Shown: positions 9,001 to 18,321, counted from the stretch's first letter. The stretch: DNA of 64,000 nt from an uncultured Acidobacteriaceae bacterium (GCA_903828675.1 CAIKND010000036.1:62001-126000), one strand, 5' to 3'. Notes: a model not told the origin generated them from the sequence alone. Translations and numbers: made by a program.

Positions 9001-9450
9001 TTCTCCGACGCAATCACAGAATTAGAGAACAAGAGATCTGGATGAGGAATTTACGTATATATCACTGTTTTTAAAGATTTTAACATATAATGAACCTCGA
9101 AAACCCACCCCGCACGTCAATGGCCTGTGTCATTGAGGGGGGGTGGGGTGGGGTAGGAGGGGGGTGGGGCAGGTTCTGCATTCCCCTTTGGTTCGAGGGC
9201 GGAGGGCGCGGTTTGAGGTGAAATATCCCATGTAATGATTGTGCGCCGATGGGCCTTAATTCTCTGCAGTTAAAATGGCGGGTAAGTCCTTTCAATTCAG
9301 CAACGTGAAAATTAGCCTTGTTTTTGTTGTTTGTGGGTGCGGCGGCGCGTCACGGATGACCGCAAATGGTTGAAGGGAAGATTAGTGGACTCCCAGGTCT
9401 TGTGTTTGGATAGGCGGAGTGGAGCTGGCTTCATGCAGGCCCACCCTGGT
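9001..9450. other. Intergenic region with AT-rich segment and G-run tract
   Basis: 450 bases without a convincing gene. It contains an AT-rich stretch with a TATAAT at 9086-9091 but no good -35. This is followed by a small inverted repeat (TCAATG/CATTGA) and a tract at about 9137-9172 with at least five runs of four or more G on the plus strand. An 87-codon frame from 9331 to 9594 runs into the repeat element and is probably spurious. Confidence 0.4.
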
Positions 9451-9760
9451 GAGGTGAGTCTGAAGTTCATCGAAGAACAAACGCAGATTCCTCGCTCACC
9501 ACTCCCAATCTCCACCCCAAAGAGCAAAAGCGCTCTCTGGGGACCCCGGAAAGCGTTTGGGGCCCCGTTCGCTCGTAATGAACGGTCCGGTTGAGTGTTG
9601 TTCTGTCCCACCCATTCCGCAAAGAACGCGGAATGGATGGGGCACGGGGCTTAGTTGCGGGGTAGACGGCGGCCGTTCATTCCGGACGTAACGCGCTGCC
9701 GCGAGTAAAGCGGGCCAGAATGACAGCCGATGTTTTGTGGGGAATTTTAGACTCAGGACC
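9451..9760 (+). repeat. MITE-like dispersed element, copy B
   Basis: Same family as copy A, about 310 bp. The left end reads GTGAGGTGAGTCTGAAGTTC, the right end GGAATTTTAGACTCAGGACC. It carries an extra internal hairpin segment (an arm ending AAGAGC, loop AAAA, then GCGCTCTCTGGGG, about 9517-9541) that only copy C shares. The long constant-arm hairpin is at 9605-9645. Confidence 0.72.
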
Positions 9761-9761
9761 C

Positions 9762-9802
9762 TGGCCGCAAAAACAAAGACGTGGCGAGGATGGGCACCTG
9801 GC
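9762..9802. repeat. Degenerate constant-arm hairpin remnant
   Basis: CCGCAAAAACAAAGACGTGG followed by CGAGGATGGGCAC closely matches the right part of the free-standing hairpin at 17245-17290. The GTCCCACCC left arm is missing. It directly abuts copy B, so it looks like a decayed second element. Confidence 0.5.
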
Positions 9803-9821
9803 ATTGTGCTAAGTTCTAACC

Positions 9822-10622
9822 GTGACCGATGACGAGCAAGAGACGGTGGGCAAGACGGCGAGGAAGAGGGCGCGGCTGTTGCCTGGGCTGGCGGTCAAGG
9901 ATGGCTTGATGCGGCATCCGTTCGACCTGGAGTTTGGGGTGAGGACGAGCGGGCTGGTTGCCGGGCGGAATCTGAAGAGCGGGCACCGGAACGACCGGCA
10001 TAATACGGCGTACTACGGGGTGTCGCCCTCAGTGCTTCAGGGGATGGTGGTGCGGTGGCGGCGGACCAAGCCGGCCGCGCCGATTGACGAGTTCACCTTT
10101 GTGGACCTCGGCGCGGGGATGGGGCGGGCTGTGCTGCTGGCCTCGGAGTTGCCGTTTCGCGCGGTGGTGGGTGTGGAACTGAATCCGGCCCTGGCCCGGA
10201 TTGGCAGAAGGAATATGGCGCTGTGGCGTAAGGCGGGGCGGGCTCTGGCTCCGATGCGGATGGCATGCCGGGATGTGACCGAGTTCGCACTGCCGGCGGG
10301 GCCGTGCGTGGTGTTCCTGTTCAACCCGTTTGGTGCGCCGGTGTTGAAGCGGCTGCTGACGGTGTGGAGCGAGGACTTTGCCGGGCGCGAGGGACAACTG
10401 GACATCCTGTATGTAAACAACGAGCAGGAACATGCGCTGGAGATGCATGCGGGCTTTAGCAGGCTGTTTGCCGGGCAGGTGAGGCGGTCGCGGGCCGATG
10501 CGATCGCAGACCACAGGATTCTGGCCAACCAGCCGGATGGGGAGTATGCCTCGTCGAACTGGGAGGACTGCTCGATTTACCGGTGGACGGGGAGAAGACA
10601 GGGAATAGGGACCAGGGAATAG
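9822..10622 (+). CDS. Class I SAM-dependent methyltransferase-like protein
   Basis: A 266-residue cytoplasmic protein with GTG start. The segment FVDLGAGMGRAVLLASE (about residues 91-107) followed by VVGVELNPA is a classic SAM-binding motif I plus the acidic end of strand beta-2. FLFNPFGAP (about 166-174) occupies the motif IV position. The substrate cannot be inferred; the fold is shared by protein-lysine and small-molecule methyltransferases. The gene stands alone between repeat elements. Its stop codon lies inside a GGGAATAG repeat tract, so the last few residues (RQGIGTRE) are repeat-encoded and probably dispensable. Fold assignment is good; function is unknown. Confidence 0.7.
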   Translation: MTDDEQETVGKTARKRARLLPGLAVKDGLMRHPFDLEFGVRTSGLVAGRNLKSGHRNDRHNTAYYGVSPSVLQGMVVRWRRTKPAAPIDEFTFVDLGAGMGRAVLLASELPFRAVVGVELNPALARIGRRNMALWRKAGRALAPMRMACRDVTEFALPAGPCVVFLFNPFGAPVLKRLLTVWSEDFAGREGQLDILYVNNEQEHALEMHAGFSRLFAGQVRRSRADAIADHRILANQPDGEYASSNWEDCSIYRWTGRRQGIGTRE

Positions 10623-10628
10623 GGACTG
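10602..10628. repeat. Short GGGAATAG direct repeats
   Basis: Two copies of GGGAATAGGGAC spaced by a few bases overlap the end of the methyltransferase gene and supply its stop codon. A longer version of the tract occurs at 56128-56218. Confidence 0.55.
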
Positions 10629-10644
10629 GGGCGGTGCCTGGGGT

Positions 10645-10944
10645 CTTTCGAAGAACAAACGCAGATTCTTCGCTCAGCACCCCCGATCTCCGCCGCAAAA
10701 AGCAAAAGCGCTCTTTGAGGAACCCGGAAAGCGTTCGGGGCCCCGTTCACTCCTGATGAAGGGTCCGGTTGAGTGTTGTTCTGTCCCACCCATTCCGCAA
10801 AGAACGCGGAATGGATGGGGCACTGGGCTTAATTGTGAGGTAGACGGCGGCCGTTCATCCACGGATGTAACGCGCTGCCGCGAGTAAAGATGCTCAGAAT
10901 GACAATCGTTGTTTTGTTAGGAATTTTGGACTCCGGACACTAGG
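10645..10944 (+). repeat. MITE-like dispersed element, copy C
   Basis: Same family. The left terminal repeat is truncated (it begins TCTTTCGAAGAACAAACGC), but the right end GGACTCCGGACACTAG is intact and ends in CTAG. It shares the AAAAGC-loop hairpin insert with copy B. The long hairpin lies at 10783-10823. Confidence 0.7.
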
Positions 10945-11032
10945 GATTTGCCCTGTTGACTAAAGTGCCGTGGACGGGCAAAGCTTGTAGGACTTTTGGA
11001 TTCGAGTGCGAGGCGCTTTGGGGGGTACGACA

Positions 11033-11959
11033 TTGAAGGAACCGCATCTGGTATTGGGAATCGGTGAACTACTGTGGGATATTTTGCCGGAGGGGCCCAG
11101 GTTGGGTGGAGCGCCGGCGAACTTTACCGTGATGGCTGGACGGCTGGGGAACCATGCCGCGATCTTGAGCCGGATTGGGCGCGACGAACTGGGGCGTCTG
11201 GCGGTGGACCGGCTGGACCCGATGCCGATTGATACGAGTTGCCTGGAAGTGGACCCGCGGCATGGGACAGGCCGGGTGACGGTGACGTTTGCCGAGGGCG
11301 AGCCGCACTACGAGATTCACAAGCCGGCAGCATGGGACTTTATGGAGCTTTCGGACGAATGGGTGCAACTGGCGGAACGAGCAGACGCTATCTGCTTTGG
11401 GTCGCTGGGACAGAGGAGCCTGGAGTCAAAGCAGACCATTCAGACCCTGGTAGCGCAGGCTCCGGCCACATGCATTCGCGTGTTTGACGTGAATCTTCGC
11501 ACGCCGTTCTATACCGGCGAGGTGGTGCAGGAATCGCTGGAACTGGCGACGGTGCTGAAGATGAGCGACGCGGAGTTGCCAGAGGTGCTGAACCTGCTGG
11601 GCATGCCGATGGACGAGGAGCCAGAGGGCGACGGGCTGCGGCTGGGCGCGGAACGGCTGCTGGAGGAGTTTCCGACGCTGGAACTGGTGGCTGTGACGAG
11701 GGGCAGCCGGGGCAGCCTGCTGGTGAAGCGCGGGGAGTGGAGCGAGCACCCGGGATTTCCGGTGAAAGTGGTGGACAGGATCGGCGCCGGGGATGCGTTT
11801 ACCGCAGCGCTGACACACTACCTGCTGCGCGGAGCGGACCTGACGACGCTGAATGAGGCAGGCAACCGCTGGGGTGGCTGGGTAGCTTCACAATCAGGCG
11901 CCATGCCGTCTTTGCCTGAATCTGTGCGCGCTTCGATTGCCGCGGCAATCGAAGGATAG
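11033..11959 (+). CDS. PfkB-family carbohydrate kinase (fructokinase-like)
   Basis: A ribokinase-fold sugar kinase of about 309 residues. The N-terminal LGIGELLWDILPEG and the following LGGAPANF match the sugar-binding GGxxxN region of fructokinase-type enzymes. RIGAGDAFTAAL near the C-terminus is the PfkB signature 2 with catalytic Asp about 254. A TTG at 11033 is preferred over the in-frame GTG at 11006 because a GGGGGG run sits seven bases upstream and the protein then begins MKEPHLVLGIG, as relatives do. It phosphorylates a hexose or ketose with ATP; the sugar is uncertain. It is followed on the same strand by the GH51 arabinofuranosidase, 112 bases away, so the two may be co-transcribed. 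Confidence 0.8.
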   Translation: MKEPHLVLGIGELLWDILPEGPRLGGAPANFTVMAGRLGNHAAILSRIGRDELGRLAVDRLDPMPIDTSCLEVDPRHGTGRVTVTFAEGEPHYEIHKPAAWDFMELSDEWVQLAERADAICFGSLGQRSLESKQTIQTLVAQAPATCIRVFDVNLRTPFYTGEVVQESLELATVLKMSDAELPEVLNLLGMPMDEEPEGDGLRLGAERLLEEFPTLELVAVTRGSRGSLLVKRGEWSEHPGFPVKVVDRIGAGDAFTAALTHYLLRGADLTTLNEAGNRWGGWVASQSGAMPSLPESVRASIAAAIEG

Positions 11960-12071
11960 ACGACAGCGGCAGGGTGAAGAGTGGTGGGGCATGTTGACTG
12001 GGAATCGGGGCTTCAAGAAAACGTTATCCAGATTGTCAGATGCCACTATGCCCGGTTACTATGGCGGGGTT

Positions 12072-13967
12072 ATGAAGAGACAACTTTCCTCGTTTGCATT
12101 TATCTGTGCGCTTGTATTTTCGTTGAGCCTGACCGCGCAGTCGCCTTCACTGAATATCCAGGTGGATCATCCGACGGCCAAGGTAAGTCCGATGCTGTAC
12201 GGGTTGATGACCGAAGAGATCAACTTCTCGTATGACGGCGGGCTCTACGGCGAACTGGTAAAAGACCGCGTGGTGGGCCGGGGGTTTGGGGGGCTTTCGC
12301 ACTGGACGATGGCGGCTGGCTGGAACTCGGCGGTCAACATCTCGATGGACGATAAGACCGGGCCGAGCGCCGCACTGACGCGCAGCCTGAAGGTAAGCGT
12401 AACGGCGGCGACGGAAAGAGCACCGGCGGGGGTGCAGAACGATGGATTCTGGGGCATCCCGGTGCGGCCGCGGACGACTTATACCGGGTCGTTCTATGCG
12501 AAGACGGACAACGCCGGGGTTCCGGTGACGGTTAGCCTCCAGAACGATCAGACAGGCGTTACCGCTGCCAAGGCGACCGTAACGGGATTGACGGGCGAGT
12601 GGAAACAGTACACCTTCACGCTGAAGACGGCGGATGTGCCGGTTTCATCGAACAACCATCTGATTCTGACGATGCCGAAGCCGGCGACGGTTTGGTTCGA
12701 CCTGGTTTCGCTGTTTCCGCCGACCTATCATGGGCGGGTGAACGGCAACCGCATCGACTTGATGGAAAAGATGGCGGCGATGCATCCGAAGTTTCTGCGC
12801 ATGCCGGGCGGCAACTACCTGGAAGGCGAGCATATTCCCGACCGGTTTGACTGGAAGAAGACGATTGGCCCGCTGGTGGACAGGCCTACTCATCCGAGCC
12901 CGTGGCGCTATCGCTCGTCGGATGGTATGGGATTGCTGGAGTTTCTGGAATGGTGCGAAGACCTGAAGATTGAGCCGGTACTGGCGGTGTATGCCGGCTA
13001 CTCGCTGGCGCAGGAGCACGTGGACCCAGGACCGGCGCTTGAACCCTACGTTCAGGATGCACTGGACGAGATTGAGTATGTAACGGGCAGTGCGGATACG
13101 AAGTGGGGCGCAGTGCGCGCCAAGAACGGGCATGCGGCGCCGTTCCCGCTGCACTATATCGAGGTGGGCAATGAGGACTGGTTTGACCGTTCGGGGTCGT
13201 ATGACGGACGGTTCGCGCAGTTCTTCAAGGCAATCAAGCAGCGCTATCCGGAGCAGCAGGTGATCGCGACCGCGCCAGTGAAGGGCGTGACGCCGGACGT
13301 GCTGGACGAGCACTTTTATATGTCGGCCGAGAAGTCCTTCTCCGATGCGAACCACTACGACAAGACCGACCGCAAGGGGCCGAAGATCTTTGTTGGCGAG
13401 TGGGCGACGCGCGAGGGCGATCCGACGCCGAACCTGCAATCCGCGCTGGCCGATTCCGCGTGGATGACGGGGATGGAGCGGAATAGCGACATCATCATCA
13501 TGGAGAGCTATGCGCCGCTGTTTGTGAACGTGAACGCGGGCGGCATGCAGTGGCCCAGCGACCTGATTGGATATAACGCGCTGACGAGTTATGGGTCGCC
13601 GAGCTACTGGGCTCAGGTGATGTTCGGGAGCAACGTTGGCACCGAGGTGGTGGCCAGCACGCTTGCGAATACCGAGACGAGGGTCTATGCTTCGGTGACG
13701 CGGGACGAGAAGCGGCGGAAGATTTTTGCCAAGGTGGTGAACGGCACATCTGAAGCGCAAGCGCTGAGTATCTCGATCGAAGGTGCGAGCAAGATCGCTC
13801 CGCAGGCGAAGCTGACGACTCTGAGCGGCAAGACACCGAACGCGACTAACACGATCACGCATCCTGATGCGATTGTGCCGGTCGTGAAGAGCGTACCGGT
13901 TACGGGACCGAAGTTCCAGCAGAGCTTTGCGCCATATTCGGTGAATGTGCTGGAGCTGAGTTACTAG
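12072..13967 (+). CDS. Secreted alpha-L-arabinofuranosidase, glycoside hydrolase family 51
   Basis: About 631 residues from the ATG at 12072. The frame is open to 11937, but this start gives a clean signal peptide (MKRQLSSFAFICALVFS, cleavage after LTAQS) and avoids overlap with the kinase. A carbohydrate-binding-like beta-sandwich covers roughly residues 55-200 (GFWGIPVRPRTTYTGSFYAK). The GH51 TIM barrel follows, with the acid/base in VGNEDW (Glu 368) and the nucleophile in VGEWATREG (Glu 443). A C-terminal beta-domain ends the protein. The enzyme releases terminal arabinofuranose from arabinan or arabinoxylan side chains with retention. Export is expected, so the sugar is freed outside the cytoplasm. 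Repeat copy D follows the stop. Confidence 0.9.
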   Translation: MKRQLSSFAFICALVFSLSLTAQSPSLNIQVDHPTAKVSPMLYGLMTEEINFSYDGGLYGELVKDRVVGRGFGGLSHWTMAAGWNSAVNISMDDKTGPSAALTRSLKVSVTAATERAPAGVQNDGFWGIPVRPRTTYTGSFYAKTDNAGVPVTVSLQNDQTGVTAAKATVTGLTGEWKQYTFTLKTADVPVSSNNHLILTMPKPATVWFDLVSLFPPTYHGRVNGNRIDLMEKMAAMHPKFLRMPGGNYLEGEHIPDRFDWKKTIGPLVDRPTHPSPWRYRSSDGMGLLEFLEWCEDLKIEPVLAVYAGYSLAQEHVDPGPALEPYVQDALDEIEYVTGSADTKWGAVRAKNGHAAPFPLHYIEVGNEDWFDRSGSYDGRFAQFFKAIKQRYPEQQVIATAPVKGVTPDVLDEHFYMSAEKSFSDANHYDKTDRKGPKIFVGEWATREGDPTPNLQSALADSAWMTGMERNSDIIIMESYAPLFVNVNAGGMQWPSDLIGYNALTSYGSPSYWAQVMFGSNVGTEVVASTLANTETRVYASVTRDEKRRKIFAKVVNGTSEAQALSISIEGASKIAPQAKLTTLSGKTPNATNTITHPDAIVPVVKSVPVTGPKFQQSFAPYSVNVLELSY

Positions 13968-13975
13968 GTCCACGT

Positions 13976-14272
13976 GTGGTGTCTGCGAAGTACTTTGAAG
14001 AATGAGCGGAAGAACAAAAGCAGATTCTTCGCTCACCACCCCCAATCTCCACCCCGGAAAACGTTCGGGGCCCGGTTCGCTCCTAATGAACAGTCCGGTT
14101 GAGTGTCGTTCTGTCCCACCCATTCCGCAAAGAACGCGGAATGGATGGGGCACGGTGCTTCGTTGCGAGGTAGACGGCGGCCGTTCATCCCCGGACGTAA
14201 CGCGCGGTCGCAAGTAAAGCTGCTCAGAATGACAGATCCTGTTTTGACGTGAGTTTCAGAGACAGGACACTC
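13976..14272 (+). repeat. MITE-like dispersed element, copy D
   Basis: Same family, immediately after the GH51 stop. The left end is diverged. The right end GAGTTTCAGAGACAGGACAC is typical. The internal CCCCGgAAA/TTCGGGG hairpin and the long hairpin (14113-14153) are present. Short frames inside it on both strands are repeat-derived. Confidence 0.72.
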
Positions 14273-14369
14273 GAGCCAGGAATAATTCGCGAAGCGGTCC
14301 CGCCATTCGGACAATTGTTCGGGTGGTGGGCTATTCGTTTTTGAGCAATAGATCAGCGCGAGGAATGCA

Positions 14370-17108
14370 ATGCATTTTTCTTCAATAGAGTTTGGGAACT
14401 ACAGGCGGCGGGCGGCGGGGTTGGCTGCAACCCTGGTGGCTATGGCGGCAATTACGTACGCACAGGCGCCTGGCCGGGACTTGCACGAGGAGTTCCTAAA
14501 TCCTCCGCCGGAGGCTCGACCGATGATGCGCTGGTGGTGGTTTGGGCCGGCGGTGACCAAGCCGGAGCTGAAGAAGGAGCTTGAGACCATGCGCGGGGCG
14601 GGCATTGGCGGCGCGGAGATTCAGCCGGTGTATCCGATGATGCTGGACGACCGGGCGAAGGGGATCAAGAATTTCAGTTACTTATCGCCCGAGTTTCTAA
14701 GTGCTGTGAGTTATGCCAACACGACCGCACGGGCGCTCGGACTGCGCGTGGATATAACGCTGGGAAGCGGGTGGCCTTACGGCGGCCCGAAGACCACGCT
14801 GGCACTGGCGGCGGGGCGTCTCAAGGTAGTTACCGTTCCTGTTGCCGGCACAACGGTGACTGCGCCAAAACTGGCAGCCGGAGATAGTTTTATCGCGGCG
14901 TTTGAAGTGTCTGGTACTGGGAAGTCGTTTGACGCGGCATCGGCGCGGCGCATTGATCCTGCGCCGCCTTCCCTTCCCCTGGGCAGCGGAGAGCGGACGG
15001 TGCTCTACTTTATCGCAAGCCACACACATCAGGCAGTGAAGCGCGCGGCCTTTGGAGCCGAGGGCAATGTGCTCGACCACATGTCGCGCGCGGCGATCGA
15101 CGAACATCTGACCGATGTGGCGACACCGCTGCTGAAGGCCTTCGGCAATGAGCCGCCTTATTCAGTGTTTTCCGATTCGCTGGAAGTGTATGGCTCCGAC
15201 TGGACTGAGAATTTGCCGGCGGAGTTTCAGCGGCGGCGCGGGTACGATCTGATTCCGCATCTTCCGGAGCTTCTGGCGGGGGGAACGGCGCAGGCGGATG
15301 CGGTGCGGCACGACTGGGGCGTTACGCTGAGCGACTTAGTCAGGGAGAACTATCTTTCACCGCTCACAAAGTTTGCCGAGGCGCATCACACGAAGTTCAG
15401 ATCGCAGACGTACGGCATGCCTGGAGTGACCCTGGCCGACCAGGCTGTGTCGAATCTGCCTGAGGGCGAGGGGCCGCAGTGGCGCTCATTTTCATTTACG
15501 CGCTGGGCCAGCTCGGCGAACCACTTGTATGGCAACAGTGTGACGTCGGCGGAGACGTGGACATGGCTTCATTCGCCCGCGTTCCGGGCTACGCCGCTGG
15601 ATATGAAGGCCGAGGCGGACCGGATGTTTCTGCTGGGCGTGAACCAGTTTATCGGGCACGGGTTTCCGTATTCGCCGGCGGGGGCTGGAGAGCCAGGGTG
15701 GTCACTTTACGCGGCTGCGGTGTTTAACTCGCATAGTCCGTGGTTCGCGGTGATGCCGGATATTACAAAGTATCTGCAGCGGATGAGCTGGCTGCTGCGG
15801 CAGGGAAAGCCGGCCAACGATGTGGCGATTCTACTGCCCGAGGACGATGCGCAGGCGGCGTTCGCGCCGGGCGGACGCGATTCGGTGACCGACGAAATGA
15901 AACGGTGGATTACGCCGGTGTTGATGGGGGCGATCCTCGACGCAGGGTACAACATCGACTACATCGATGCGACAACCATCGAGAAGCTGGGGACGATTCC
16001 CTACCCTGTTGTGGTGATGCCGTCGACAGAGCGGATGCCGTTGGCGGCGTACAAAAAGATCGAGAGCTACGCGGCGGGCACGGGCAGGGTAATTGCCTTG
16101 GGCGCGCGGCCGTCGCTTGCGCCGGGGCTGATGGAGCAGAGCGCATCGAGGGAGGTGGCGGCAGTTTCAGCGAGGCTGTTCACGGAGAGCGGACACAAGG
16201 GCGTGGTTGTGGATTCGCTGGCGAAGCTGCCGGATGCGCTGCACCAGGCGCTGACGCCGGATGTGGCGGCAAAGGGGCAGACCGAAGGATTCGGGTTTAT
16301 CCACCGCAAGCTGACGGACAGCGATGTCTATTTTGTAGCGAACACGGGGAACAAGCGGATCGATGCGGCCTTGCAGTTCCGGTCTGCTTATCCGGTTGTG
16401 GAGGCCTGGGATCTGGACTCGGGCAAGGTTCTGATGACGGCCGCGACGAAGGACGGAGCGGGGATTCCGCTGGTGCTGGCTCCGTATGAGTCGCGAGTGT
16501 TTGAGCTGAAGGAGAAGAGCGCGGAGAAGCCGGGTGGAGAGCGGGCGGCAGCGACGGAAAAGGAGCTTGCCGATTTGAGTGGCGGATGGACAATTCGCTT
16601 TGGCGCGGAGGCGAAGGATCAGGCGCTGACGAAACTGGGCTCGTGGACGGAGCTGGAGGGAAGAAAGTATTTCTCCGGTGAGGCGAGCTACGCGCGGAGC
16701 ATATTCGTGAAGAGCGCGCCCGCTGTGGGTAAGAGGATTCTGCTCGATTTTGGCATGGGCAAGCCGACGGTGGACACGCGGCCTCCGGGATCGAATGGAA
16801 TACGGGCACTGCTGGACCCGCCGGTGGGCGAGGCGGCGATCATCCTTGTGAATGGCGTGCGGGTGGGTTCGCTATGGCATCCGCCGTACCGGATCGACAT
16901 TACCAATTACATGCATTCGGGGACAAATCAGGTGACGGTGCGCGTTTTCAACACGGCGATCAATCTGATGGCGGGTCAGCCGCCGCGGGATTTTTCAGCG
17001 CTGTATGCGAAGTATGGGAGGCGGTTCGATATGCAGGATATGGATAACCTGCAGCCGATTCCGTCGGGATTGATGGGGAGGGTGAAGCTGGTGGAGAAGA
17101 GCTGGTAG
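14370..17108 (+). CDS. Secreted alpha-L-rhamnosidase, glycoside hydrolase family 106
   Basis: A 912-residue protein with a Sec signal (hydrophobic core 16-30, ending TYAQAP). RPMMRWWWFG at residues 50-59 and the following GIGGAEIQPVYP are hallmark sequences of GH106. The catalytic barrel extends to about residue 640. A beta-sandwich module near the C-terminus carries a sugar-binding-type segment (PPYRIDITNYMHSGTNQV). GH106 enzymes release alpha-linked L-rhamnose from rhamnogalacturonans, ulvan fragments or glycosides. The freed rhamnose could enter the deoxyhexose route encoded at 45.6-48.8 kb (inference). The ATG follows GAGGAATGCA. It converges with the methyltransferase gene at 17331 across two strong hairpins. 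Confidence 0.88.
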   Translation: MHFSSIEFGNYRRRAAGLAATLVAMAAITYAQAPGRDLHEEFLNPPPEARPMMRWWWFGPAVTKPELKKELETMRGAGIGGAEIQPVYPMMLDDRAKGIKNFSYLSPEFLSAVSYANTTARALGLRVDITLGSGWPYGGPKTTLALAAGRLKVVTVPVAGTTVTAPKLAAGDSFIAAFEVSGTGKSFDAASARRIDPAPPSLPLGSGERTVLYFIASHTHQAVKRAAFGAEGNVLDHMSRAAIDEHLTDVATPLLKAFGNEPPYSVFSDSLEVYGSDWTENLPAEFQRRRGYDLIPHLPELLAGGTAQADAVRHDWGVTLSDLVRENYLSPLTKFAEAHHTKFRSQTYGMPGVTLADQAVSNLPEGEGPQWRSFSFTRWASSANHLYGNSVTSAETWTWLHSPAFRATPLDMKAEADRMFLLGVNQFIGHGFPYSPAGAGEPGWSLYAAAVFNSHSPWFAVMPDITKYLQRMSWLLRQGKPANDVAILLPEDDAQAAFAPGGRDSVTDEMKRWITPVLMGAILDAGYNIDYIDATTIEKLGTIPYPVVVMPSTERMPLAAYKKIESYAAGTGRVIALGARPSLAPGLMEQSASREVAAVSARLFTESGHKGVVVDSLAKLPDALHQALTPDVAAKGQTEGFGFIHRKLTDSDVYFVANTGNKRIDAALQFRSAYPVVEAWDLDSGKVLMTAATKDGAGIPLVLAPYESRVFELKEKSAEKPGGERAAATEKELADLSGGWTIRFGAEAKDQALTKLGSWTELEGRKYFSGEASYARSIFVKSAPAVGKRILLDFGMGKPTVDTRPPGSNGIRALLDPPVGEAAIILVNGVRVGSLWHPPYRIDITNYMHSGTNQVTVRVFNTAINLMAGQPPRDFSALYAKYGRRFDMQDMDNLQPIPSGLMGRVKLVEKSW

Positions 17109-17158
17109 CTTCCAGCTTTCAGCTATCAGCCTCCTTGTCGGATCATTGGCTGCATGCG

Positions 17159-17200
17159 GTCCCACCCTTGCGGTAGAGAAGAACCGCAAGGATGGGGCAC
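17159..17200. repeat. Free-standing constant-arm hairpin 1
   Basis: GTCCCA and TGGGGCAC outer arms flank a perfect 9-bp inner stem CCTTGCGGT/ACCGCAAGG with an 8-base loop. The outer arms match the hairpin of the MITE-like elements, but the inner stem is unrelated in sequence. It lies between convergent genes, so it could also act as a bidirectional terminator, although no T-run follows. Confidence 0.7.
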
Positions 17201-17244
17201 GGTGCGAAGTGCGGGAATGGGCGTTTGAGATTGAGTGTGTTGCT

Positions 17245-17290
17245 GTCCCACCCTAGGCGCAATAACAAAGACGCGCCAAGGATGGGGCAC
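17245..17290. repeat. Free-standing constant-arm hairpin 2
   Basis: Same outer arms as the neighbouring hairpin with a third inner stem, CCTAGGCGC/GCGCCAAGG (one A-A mismatch). The preceding GAGTGTGTTGCT resembles the GAGTGTTGTTCT that precedes the hairpin in the MITE-like copies, suggesting common descent. Confidence 0.68.
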
Positions 17291-17330
17291 CCGGATTTCT
17301 TGCACCGGAAAAGGCAAGGGGTTTGATGGG

Positions 17331-18206
17331 TTAGTTTGTGGCGGCTTGGCGGGCGGCTACCAGGGCGCGGATGAACTCGGGAGTGGAACCGCAGCAACTG
17401 CCGATGAAAGATGCGCCGGCATTGCGCAGGGCGGCGAACTGAGAGGCGAAGTAGTCGGCTGAGGTTGCGTAGTGAATCGCAGCGCCCTCGATGATGGGCA
17501 GGCCGGCGTTGGGCTTGATCCAGACGGGCAGGTCGCAGGCGGCGTGAAGGCGGGCGCAGATGGGAATAGCAAGCTCGACGCCTACGCCGCAGTTTGCGCC
17601 GATGGCGTCAGCACCGGCGTCAACCATGGCAGTCGCGATGGCCTCGGGAGTTGCGCCCATCATGGTGCGGTCCTTGTTCTTTCCTGAATCGAACGCGAAG
17701 GAAACAAGAACGGGGAGACCGGTGAGCTTTGCCGCTACGACGGCCAGGCGCGCTTCGTCGATTTCACTCATGGTTTCAATCAGCAAAGCATCAGCACCCG
17801 CAGCGGCCAGGGACGCTGCCTGGGCTGTAAATGCGGCCGAGACATCCTCGGGATCGAGTTCGCCGGATACGAGCAGCTTGCCGGTGGGGCCGATGGAGGC
17901 GAACACCAACGCCCGCTGCCCTGCCGCTCGTTTCGAGAGGGCTACGCCGGCGCGATTGATGGCGTCCAGCTCAGCCGAAGCGCAGGCGTGCATGGCGATA
18001 GAGTTGGCGCGAAAAGTATTGGTGAGGATGACCTGGCTGCCAGCTTCGGCGTAGGCGCGCGCCACGGCTTCAACCTGATCGGGGTGGGTGAGGTTCCAGG
18101 TGTCTGGCGTGGAGCCGAGAGCAAGACCGCGCGCCTGTAGCTCAGTGCCCCAGGCGCCGTCAGTGATGAGAAGGCCTTTTGACAACCACTCGCGGAGGCG
18201 GCTCAT
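17331..18206 (-). CDS. mmuM: Homocysteine S-methyltransferase family protein
   Basis: A 291-residue cytoplasmic TIM barrel. TDGAWGTELQ (15-24) is the N-terminal signature. Three zinc-ligand cysteines are present: Cys 206 in GANCGVG and Cys 271/272 in GSCCGST. The family transfers a methyl group from S-methylmethionine, betaine or a related donor to homocysteine, giving methionine. The donor cannot be read from sequence, and the length suits the MmuM/YitJ-N-type group. It is the last of three minus-strand genes after the Oar-type receptor and sulfatase, 115 bases after the sulfatase. Co-transcription is possible, but a functional link to polysaccharide use is not obvious. GAGGTGG precedes the ATG. 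Confidence 0.82.
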   Translation of the reverse strand: MSRLREWLSKGLLITDGAWGTELQARGLALGSTPDTWNLTHPDQVEAVARAYAEAGSQVILTNTFRANSIAMHACASAELDAINRAGVALSKRAAGQRALVFASIGPTGKLLVSGELDPEDVSAAFTAQAASLAAAGADALLIETMSEIDEARLAVVAAKLTGLPVLVSFAFDSGKNKDRTMMGATPEAIATAMVDAGADAIGANCGVGVELAIPICARLHAACDLPVWIKPNAGLPIIEGAAIHYATSADYFASQFAALRNAGASFIGSCCGSTPEFIRALVAARQAATN

Positions 18207-18321
18207 GCGGCCACCTCAGCGAGTGCAATCAGATTTGCTGCGTTTACTTCAATTCCACCAGTGAACTGATTCGGTTGGTCCAGACCTTTCATGCACAGCT
18301 CCCTTGCGTAAGTACGCGTGC

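Noticed and set aside
9086-9091. Perfect TATAAT as a promoter
   Set aside because: No acceptable -35 at 16-18 bases and no gene follows within a reasonable distance.
12645-14213. A 522-codon open frame on the minus strand opposite the GH51 gene
   Set aside because: It is antisense to a well-supported gene, Arg/His-rich as expected from the complementary frame of GC-rich coding DNA, and has no domain.
14002-14217. Short open frames inside MITE-like copies, also at 45301-45525, 7235-7588 and 9496-9804
   Set aside because: Their protein sequences recur only because the DNA repeat recurs; frames are interrupted in other copies.
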